Shown: positions 55,501 through 64,000 of the stretch, piece by piece | Layout of the letters: every line of letters starts with the position of its first letter | Position numbering within the stretch: position 1 is the first letter of the stretch | From: Drosophila pseudoobscura | Taxonomy: Eukaryota; Arthropoda; Insecta; Diptera; Drosophilidae | Reading direction: 5' to 3' | DNA: 64,000 nucleotides | NCBI RefSeq assembly: GCF_009870125.1 | Contig: NC_046679.1 | Coordinates: 29,326,001 to 29,390,000 of the forward strand | Notes under the pieces: model-generated | The model's database searches: none | What the model was told of the DNA's origin: nothing | What the model saw: the letters and a program-made list of their open reading frames with translations, nothing else | Program-made: the position numbers and the translations under genes

Positions 55501-56648
55501 AACTTTTTCTTAGTTTTAAGCAAACAATATTTATACCCGATACTCAAAATGAGTATTGGGGTATATTAGATTTGTGGTAAAAGTGGATGTGTGTAACGTC
55601 CAGAAGGAATCGTTTCCGACCCCATAAAGTATATATATTCTTGATCAGCATCAATAGCCGAGTCGATTGAGCCATGTCTGTCTGTCCGTCTATCCGTCTG
55701 TCCGTCCGTCCGTCTGCCCGTCCCCTTCAGCGCCTAATGCTCAAAGACTATAAGAGCTAGAGCAACGATGTTTTGGATCCAGACTTCTGTGATATGTCAA
55801 TGCTACAAAAATATTTCAAAACTTTGCCCCGCCCACTTCCGCTCCCACAAAGGGCGAAGATCTGTGGCATCCACAATTTTAAAGATACGAGAAAACCAAA
55901 AACTCAGAATCGTAGAGAATGACGATATCTTTTAGACTGCGGAATCTGAATTGGATCGTATTATTATTATAGCCAGCATCAAGAAAACAATTTCATTTTT
56001 TCTCGCCCTGTCTCTCTCTAACACACACGTAGCATAGGCGGCTTTGCTTAGAGTAAAACATTAGCGCCTAGATCTCAGAGACTATAAAAGCTAGAGCAAC
56101 CAAATTTGGTATCCACACTCCTAATATATCGGACCGAGACGAGTTTGTTTCAAAATTTCGCCACACCCCCTTCCGCCCCCGCAAAGGATGCAAATCTGGG
56201 GATATTCACAAATCTCAGAGAGTATTAAAGCTAGAGTAACCAAATTTAGTATCCGCACTTCTGTTAGATCTCACTATAAAACGTATATCTCAAAATTTCG
56301 CCCCACCCCCTTCCGCCCCCACAAAGGACGAAAATCGGTTGCATCCACAATTTTGCAGATTTGAGAAAACTAAAAACGCAGAATCATAGAGAACGACTAT
56401 ATCTATCCGGTTGCTGAATTTGGATCAGATCAGATAATTTTTGTAGCCAAAAGGAACAAATCAATTTGCACTGGCTACGCAGCGCCCGACGTCACGCTCA
56501 GACTGATTTTCTGTCTCTCTCGCACGCACTCTTTGTCGTGTCGTTAAATATTAGCGGCCTCTGCCGGAGGAGAGCCATACTGACTTAGTATCGGGTATAA
56601 CTGTAGAGTTGCGGTGTCCGCAGCAACTCACAACGTTCCCCCTCGTTT
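52568..56648. mobile_element. 4.1 kb palindromic repeat element (two ~1.1 kb inverted arms)
   Basis: The left arm (52572-53661) and right arm (55530-56645) are inverted copies and start with CGAGGGGGAACGTTGTGAG at the outer edge. A 7-bp TTTATTT flanks both ends (52561-52567 and 56646-56652), a possible but AT-rich target duplication. Each arm is bounded by TATACCCGATACT and its reverse complement. Each holds three ~135-bp subrepeats rich in GGGCGGAAG and CAAATTTGGTT. No transposase frame is found. It resembles dispersed repeats common in obscura-group flies. It may be a fold-back-like non-autonomous DNA element, or two insertions of one repeat in opposite orientation. Confidence 0.7.
53662..55529. 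other. Spacer between the arms of the palindrome
   Basis: About 1.9 kb of AT-rich DNA. The longest frame (55011-55274, reverse, 87 codons) shows no family similarity that I recognise. It may be older host DNA or element interior. Confidence 0.45.
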
Positions 56649-58177
56649 ATTTCTACACCCAAAAAAAATAAGAATATATAGTAAACGGCACACGTATACA
56701 CGAATAAATATACATATAAGTAAACGTTTTTAAAATAGAAATTCTATATGTTAAGTAAAAAACGGAACCCGAATATCAAACAAATACTTATTGAAATGAA
56801 TATATTAGCCCCCGGAGAAATACAGCCACTAAAAACTGTTTAGCAAGCCAAAGCCCAATAAACCAGATGTTTTGAATATTTGCATTATTTTCACAATCAA
56901 CAAACGACATAATAGAGGTACACTTCCACAAAGGAGCAATGCCAGGTTTTTTGACCAGCCCCAGCGCTTTGATACTCTAGCATATCATATCCATTGTTTA
57001 TACGGCAGCGAACTTAGCTGATAGTCATATGACATTATACCTGCCGGCTATCAGTCCAGGAACTGAGCAAATATTTGGCAACACACCCAGCCAACCAGCA
57101 AAAATTGATCTATGTATATAGCATAAAAATCGATAATTATAGAGTATTAATTATCTAAAAATAGAATCTCTGCCACAGCTCCGTTACCTGCTCAACTGAA
57201 AAGCATAGCTGAGGCATATATATCTTTCGCTCTCACCACATGTTTTCCCATAAAGGCCATCTTGCAGTTAGCAAAGCCTAATGTCAGTAGGCTATAAGAA
57301 GTATTTATTGTTTTTGGTTTCTTGGGACCGAGAAGAATCTCAATTCTCGACAGAGCAGTCTACTTCTGCGCGAATACCTTGTCTTGGCCTTTTCCTCCCC
57401 ATTTGAAAAAGGTATATTAAACTCCATATTAAAATCATAATACCCTCTGCAAGGGTATCAAAAACAGTGAGAGTGGGCGAGCCAGAGAGAGAGAGAAGTC
57501 GCTACCCGCTTCCTAGTAGAATGTCAAGCAATCAACGGGTAATCAAAGACAGCTGTGCTGTCAGGTTTCCTCATGAGAGAGAAAGAAAGAGAGAGAGAGA
57601 GAGAGCAAATAAATACAATACAGTTATATACCAATATAATAAACGTAGAGGCGGATCGAGACATTTACCAAACTTTAAACTGGAAACGACGCGACAATAT
57701 ATTGCATAAAATGCATAAAAAATACCCCCGATGTACTCTGTTCTTTACTCCAGGACCTTTTACTGGATGTTACCTGTAGTCTGCCTAAACTAACAAAAGC
57801 TTCTGCGCAATGACAATCGAAAACATTTAAATAGGGTGCTACATTTTTTTAGAATATTGTCAAATTTGATACTGATACTGATATTTTCAAATTTAAAAAT
57901 TGATCTTAAAGAAACGTCATATTCGCGGAACCAAGGCATATTTTGTACACTAATCTTTATAGAGATGCTTGCTGGAAAATGGTTTGTCAACTGTTGCTAT
58001 TCGTATGCACACGACTGTAGAGCAACTAAGGTAATTGCTTCTCTGAGCAGCACGCCGGCGCCAGGGGAGAGTGTAAAATGTCTCGGAATACCGCGTTCGG
58101 TTCACAATTCACCATCAGAGCCCACAGAGTGCTGTCGAACGAGGGACAGCAACAGAGACGACAAATTTACAGAAAAG
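56649..58177. other. Gene-free stretch upstream of sorbitol dehydrogenase
   Basis: It contains a GAGA-rich tract (57579-57606) and AT-rich DNA. A splice-acceptor-like TTTACAG ends 4 bp before the dehydrogenase ATG, so a 5' UTR exon may lie here. No coding exon is seen. Confidence 0.4.
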
Positions 58178-59572
58178 ATGGCAACGGATAACTTGACTGC
58201 TGTTCTTCATGGCATTGAGGACTTGCGTTTGGTAAGAGGAATCCCAGACAAAGGCTAGTCTCGTAGATTATTGAATTTTCTTTACTGCCGGCAGGAACAA
58301 CGTCCCATTCCAGAAATAGCCAGCGATGGTATGCAAGTATTTAGGTTGGAAATGATCGCCTAATAATTAAGTCCATTTATTTGTTGCCCCCGCAGAGGTC
58401 CTCCTGGCCATGGACAGTGTTGGGATCTGCGGTTCCGATGTGCACTATCTCACTGCTGGACGCATAGGCGACTTCGTGCTGACCAAGCCCATGATCATCG
58501 GACATGAGGCTGCGGGCGTAGTGGCGAAGGTGGGAAAGTCCGTAAAGCATTTGGCTGAGGGCGATCGTGTGGCCATCGAACCGGGCGTTCCCTGTCGCTA
58601 CTGCGACCACTGCAAGCGGGGAAAGTACAACCTGTGTGCCGACATGGTGTTCTGTGCCACGCCCCCGTACGATGGCAACCTTACACGCTTCTACAAGCAT
58701 GCGGCGGACTTTTGCTTCAAACTCCCGGATCATGTCAGCATGGAGGAGGGCGCCCTGCTGGAACCACTCTCGGTGGGTGTTCACGCCTGTCGTCGGGCCG
58801 AAGTTGGTCTGGGCTCCAAGGTCCTGATCCTGGGCGCCGGACCAATCGGTCTGGTCACTCTGCTGGTAGGAAACCCATTAGTTTTATTAAGTGGACTTGT
58901 ATTTAATATTTTCCCTCACCTAGGCCGCTCAAGCCTTGGGAGCTTCTGAGATTTTGATCACAGATTTGGTGCAGCAGCGTCTGGATGTGGCCAAAGAGCT
59001 GGGCGCCACCCACACCCTGCTGCTGGATAGGAATCAGAGTGCCGAGGATATTGTCAAAAAAGTCCATTGTACCATGAGCGGGGCCCCTGACAAGGCCGTC
59101 GACTGTTGTGGGGCAGAGAGCAGTGCTCGCCTGGCAATCTTCGTAAGCTCTCAATGAAAGGGTTTTGCTGTGGATGAACGTAACTCTCTGACCCTCTTTT
59201 GTGCAGGCTACACGTTCCGGCGGTGTTGTCGTTATTGTGGGTATGGGAGCACCGGAGATCAAGCTGCCCTTGATCAATGCCCTGTCACGAGAGGTCGACA
59301 TACGTGGCGTCTTCCGCTACTGCAACGAGTGAGTGCTATGATGCCATTTTTTAAACATTATAAATTGAGTTTTATTATGCGCTTACAGCTACTCGGCCGC
59401 TCTGGCTCTGGTGGCATCCGGTAAAGTGAATGTCAAGCGTCTGGTAACACATCACTTTGACATCACCGAGACGGCGAAGGCCTTCGAGACCTCCCGCTAT
59501 GGCCATGGCGGTGCTATCAAAGTCATGATACACGTCCAGCCCAGAGATGCCAACAATCCAGTTAAATTTTGA
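58178..59572 (+). CDS. Sodh: Sorbitol (polyol) dehydrogenase, zinc MDR family (360 aa)
   Basis: Exons are 58178-58231, 58295-58328, 58396-58865, 58924-59142, 59207-59328 and 59389-59572 (1083 nt). It oxidises sorbitol to fructose with NAD+. The catalytic zinc region [10 protein letters not shown] and GHEAAGVV are present, as are the structural-zinc cysteines [15 protein letters not shown] and the Rossmann motif [11 protein letters not shown]. The length equals that of the fly Sodh proteins. All splice phases agree. It is intact and lies between the duplication arms; the last 34 coding bases also occur in the left arm. Whether it is Sodh-1 or Sodh-2 I cannot decide. Confidence 0.95.
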
Positions 59573-59626
59573 ATATACATACTAGAATCTATAGATAAAC
59601 ATAGACTTTATGGCCATGGGAATCCG

Positions 59627-60069
59627 TCAACTGCTTTCAGCAAATAGACATTCAATGTAAGCCAATGCCGCCTCGGGTGCTTTGGGCTCGCCATTGGCAT
59701 CGTAGCCCAACAACTCTGGCTGCCTGTTCTGGGCAATGTAGCGCAGATATTCGCGTGTACTGTCCTGTCTCGGGCGCATCTTAAAGTCCCAGCCATCCAG
59801 ACGTGAAGTGCTGAATATTGTGGCCCCATGACAGTTGACCGCCTTCGAAAACTTCTTGAATACCACGCCCAAATAGTTGTGCGACTTATTGATGATCATC
59901 ACAGAGATAGTTTCGTTGGCCAGCAGAAGGGAAAGTTTCCGCAGCATTTTCAACTGCATGGGCCAGTGGTAGCAGGCAGGATCGTACAACATCACAAAGT
60001 AATCCCTGTCCTTGTGATCTTCCAAGTCAAAGTTATTTTGAGGAGGTGAATCCAATTCGGCAACGGGGG
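59627..60069 (-). pseudogene. Unrecognised gene, right copy, C-terminal part
   Basis: An open frame of 142 codons from [14 protein letters not shown] to CLFAESS covers the C-terminal two thirds of the gene seen at 50230. The N-terminal part lies at 61068-61241, separated by about 1 kb of Tpc1 sequence. Relative to the left copy 28 bp at the junction are missing. The gene is therefore interrupted here, although this portion is better preserved than on the left. Confidence 0.6.
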
Positions 60070-60755
60070 CCCTGGATCTGCAGGCGTTTCTTGATCAGAT
60101 CGAAGGGATACACAATCGTCTTGGACAGCATACCCGATGAGGCGCCCAGAGCGAGGAGCGTCAAGGTGGGCAGCTTGCTGCGATCCCCCACCTCGAAGAA
60201 GACACAAGCCCAGTCGCTGAACAGAACAGGCGATACCCACGGCCCAGCCCACGGTACATGCCGCGTGGTCCCTCCTGGTGCACAATGGCGGAAACGGCAC
60301 GCGTGCCATTCCTATAGCCCTTGCTGGTGTACTGGGCAATCAGACGCGTTCGTATAACATCCAGCGGCGTGGGATGATAACCGCAGCACCGCCAGCAGCG
60401 GCGCCGCACAGGAAATTCGACAAGTGCTGGTGATCCTTGAGGTAGTGCGTCTGATTGTCTGACAGATCCCGTACATAATGGACAGCACTCCCTCCTCGTG
60501 GTATATCGTCTTCACCGCCTGTGTAATGGAGATGTATTTGGATGCCTGTCGTGTGCCCGTGGACTGGCTCTTGCCCAGCGGCTCTACCTGCAGCTGAAAG
60601 CGTATCTTTAGCACGTCCAGAGGTTGGCAGGTGGAACGGGTTATGGCCGCCGACAGGCCTCCAGCCACAATCTGATGCAGTTGCTCGCGCGTACTATGCC
60701 TGCGTCGCGGACTTGGCGAGGGGCTGGTTGTGGTGGTGCCTGTTGTTACCGCCAT
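60070..60755 (-). pseudogene. Tpc1: Decayed Tpc1 (mitochondrial thiamine pyrophosphate carrier)
   Basis: From the ATG at 60755 the product starts [20 protein letters not shown] and has a mitochondrial-carrier first repeat: [25 protein letters not shown] (P-x-D-x-x-K motif [10 protein letters not shown]). Compared with the carrier family I see these losses. There is a short deletion after YHEEGVLS, and another after MYGICQ. A frame change follows GGAAVII, before PLDVIRTRL. The second repeat has lost its helix 4 region after MYRGL. The third repeat stops after the [11 protein letters not shown] block, where the unrecognised gene begins. The gap edges look like short direct repeats. A working copy should exist elsewhere unless the sequence here is faulty. 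Confidence 0.75.
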
Positions 60756-61067
60756 TTCGTTACGTTGACCAATACGAAAATGAATGCCTGCTCGCTGCCT
60801 GTCTGCGGTGGCGGCTGTGTTTGTGCCTGGGTGTGTGTGCGTGTTTGCTCGTGCGGATTTCACTTTTATTGCTGCGACTGACTCCTCAATGGCATTTCTG
60901 TAAATCACAAACAAAACCAACAGCATTATTAGTAGCTTTCTTCATGTTTTTGGCTATTCAAAACTATTCAAAGGTGCGGCCTGTTTACACACTCATCAAC
61001 ATTATGATTGCAAAAGATGGGAAGATGATTGGGGTAGGGGGGGCTCAAAAACTTACTAGAGTCATGT

Positions 61068-61241
61068 CAGTAGTTTCTCGCAAAAGTCCTTCATATTCCT
61101 GTAGTTCACCAACCTGTTCATCTCATAGACATTGTGCTTCTTATCCTCCCCATAGATAAGAGGCGGCAAACCTGGCCGATAGCCGCCAAAGTCATTCGGT
61201 CTGAGATTCGGATGCCAATTGCCGATGTTTTTCATGTCCAT
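61068..61241 (-). pseudogene. Unrecognised gene, right copy, N-terminal part
   Basis: It encodes MDMKNIGNWHPNLRPNDFGG ... KDFCEKLL and then leaves homology with the left copy at a TGA. It keeps the KKHNVYE codons missing on the left. A GTAAGTTTTT follows 13 bp after the break. Confidence 0.55.
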
Positions 61242-61250
61242 TATTAATCA

Positions 61251-61381
61251 TTAATTATTGTGGCAGGCCACGTGCTTGTCCAGACATGTGGGCAGAGCGC
61301 AGTAGTCGACCCCAAAGGGTCCCCAAAGTCGTACAAAACGCAGGCGAGAAGCAGGAGCGCAACTATCTTGGTAAAGGCCAT
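61251..61381 (-). pseudogene. SCP-B first exon fragment, right copy
   Basis: Same fragment as 50092-50220 but with a local rearrangement (TTTGGGGACCC) that changes its length by two bases. The signal peptide is therefore out of frame with the following Cys-rich segment. Confidence 0.7.
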
Positions 61382-61657
61382 TTGAATTGCTTGGTCTTGG
61401 AAAGAGACTGGCCAAAGTTATCTGAATGGCCAGCTTTTATAGCGGAGCGGCACTGGTGGCACTGACGCATCCAGATAATAGCCAATCCAATTGTCATAAC
61501 TATTTGTTACATTCGCTGGAAAACAGAATAGAGAAACATTCTGCATACAAGAAACAGCTGCCCATTAGCCTGTCCAAGGAGAGGTTTGTGATCTTCCTAT
61601 AAATAGGAAGCACTCCGCTGGTGGGACTTCAGTTGGAATCCAACAGCGGACATCAAT

Positions 61658-62506
61658 ATGAAGACTTATCTCATTGTGCTTGCTGCGATCCTAGGAGCTG
61701 CCATCGCCGTCGACTACTGTGCACTGCCCACCTGCATGGACAAGCACGTGGCCTGCAATAATAAAGGAGTAAGTGCCAGACGCCAGAACCAGTTAGTCCA
61801 CCCTCCAATCCATCAATCCCTCCCCTCTTAGAACTTCAGTGTTGATTGCCCCAAGGATGTGCGCGAAATCAAAATCGAACCCCATCGCAAGCTCATCCTC
61901 ACGCTCTTCAACGAATTGCGGAACAACGTGGCTGGTGGTACCATTGAGAACCTGCCCAAGGCGGTGCGCATGGCCAAGATGTCCTGGTGCGAGGAACTGG
62001 CCCACCTCGCCTCGTACAACGTGAGGACCTGCGAGTCCATAACCGACAAGTGCCGCAGCACGGAGCGCTTTGCCTATGCCGGCCAGAACAATGTCATCTT
62101 CAGCTACAGCGGAGCTGAGTCCGAGTACACGGATGCGGAGATCTTGAAGGAGCAGATCGAGAACTGGTTCGCCGAGCGTTCGAATGCCACCCCCGAGATT
62201 CTGGCCAACTTCCCCGAGGAGCTGCCCAACAAGAATGTGGCCAAGTTCACCATTGCCGTGGCCGAGAAGAACACCCACGTGGGATGTGCTGCTGTGCGCT
62301 TCTCCCGCGACTTCTACAACCACTTTGTGCTCACCTGTAATTTTGCCACATCGAACATCATCGGCCAACCCGTGTACACTCCGGGAGAGAAGGCCACCAC
62401 GGGATGCAAGAACCGCTACGGTGCCGCCTTCGATTTCCCCAATCTGTGCTACGCCAAGGAGATCTACGACAACGAGAAGGTGGTCGCTGGCATCAAGGTG
62501 TTCTGA
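61658..62506 (+). CDS. Secreted antigen-5/SCP (CAP) family protein, right copy (261 aa)
   Basis: Exons are 61658-61768 and 61832-62506. Signal peptide, Cys-rich start and CAP domain are as in the left copy, and the two proteins are nearly identical. The gene is intact with its own TATTTATAGG-type upstream box (in the 61382-61657 intergenic DNA). Downstream it is followed by the NDUFAF7-like gene, which begins about 190 bp later. The left copy ends where homology ends, so their 3' UTRs differ. Confidence 0.92.
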
Positions 62507-62636
62507 GGATACTTGAGCTATCGCTATTTGATTTAAGATTTTGTGAAGTTGCAAAATGCAAAGAATGTGATGTGGAATAAATTCCCTGCACAGAAAAAAT
62601 AACGTCTTTTTGGGCAATCAGCTGATCTGCAAATGA

Positions 62637-64000
<1,364 letters not shown>

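Larger units (their letters stand above)
59539..62505. repeat. Right arm of the large inverted duplication
   Basis: Inverted partner of 48970-50948. It contains the dehydrogenase 3' end, the unrecognised gene, a Tpc1 remnant (absent from the left arm), the SCP-B fragment and SCP-A. Since the dehydrogenase is whole here, this arm is probably the source and the left arm the copy. Confidence 0.92.

Overview
The window is genomic DNA of a Drosophila fly. Intron sizes, GT/AG junctions and TCT, DRE and Motif 1 promoter elements all fit. So does the gene set: curled/nocturnin, SdhC, Tctp, ZnT86D, RpS25, a ZAD zinc-finger cluster, a DNAJC9-type J protein, RpL3, sorbitol dehydrogenase, Tpc1 and an NDUFAF7 homologue. 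From memory this block corresponds to melanogaster 3R around 86D (Muller E). The ~1.1 kb repeat at 52.6-53.7 and 55.5-56.6 kb resembles one common in the obscura group, so an obscura-group species is my best guess. That placement is inference.

Layout. 1-7.5 kb: gene-poor, rich in simple repeats. 7.6-8.0 kb: a small two-exon gene I do not recognise. 9.0-21.8 kb: curled, with five coding alternative first exons and one apparently non-coding one, all spliced to the same five-exon nocturnin body; every coding first exon ends in the same phase. 22.6-29.8 kb: SdhC (start codon split by an intron), Tctp, ZnT86D and RpS25. 30.1-44.8 kb: zinc-finger cluster. It holds one ZAD-C2H2 gene on +, four tandem THAP-ZAD genes on -, a DNAJC9-like gene and another ZAD-C2H2 gene. 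Two of the THAP-ZAD genes have no zinc fingers; in their place they carry a tail derived from the neighbouring J-protein gene. 45.5-48.5 kb: RpL3, with C/D-box snoRNA candidates in four of its five introns.

49-62.5 kb: a large inverted duplication. Each arm carries an intact antigen-5/SCP-family gene, a head-to-head SCP first-exon fragment and an unrecognised gene. The right arm additionally holds a decayed Tpc1. Between the arms lie a TMEM169-family gene, a 4.1 kb palindromic repeat element and an intact sorbitol dehydrogenase. The last 34 bases of the dehydrogenase coding region are repeated at the inner edge of the left arm. 62.7 kb to the end: the NDUFAF7-like gene, cut by the window edge.

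Most genes are housekeeping (ribosome, mitochondrion, zinc transport) and stand alone rather than in operons. The parts that look lineage-specific are the THAP-ZAD array with its captured J-protein tails and the SCP inverted duplication.
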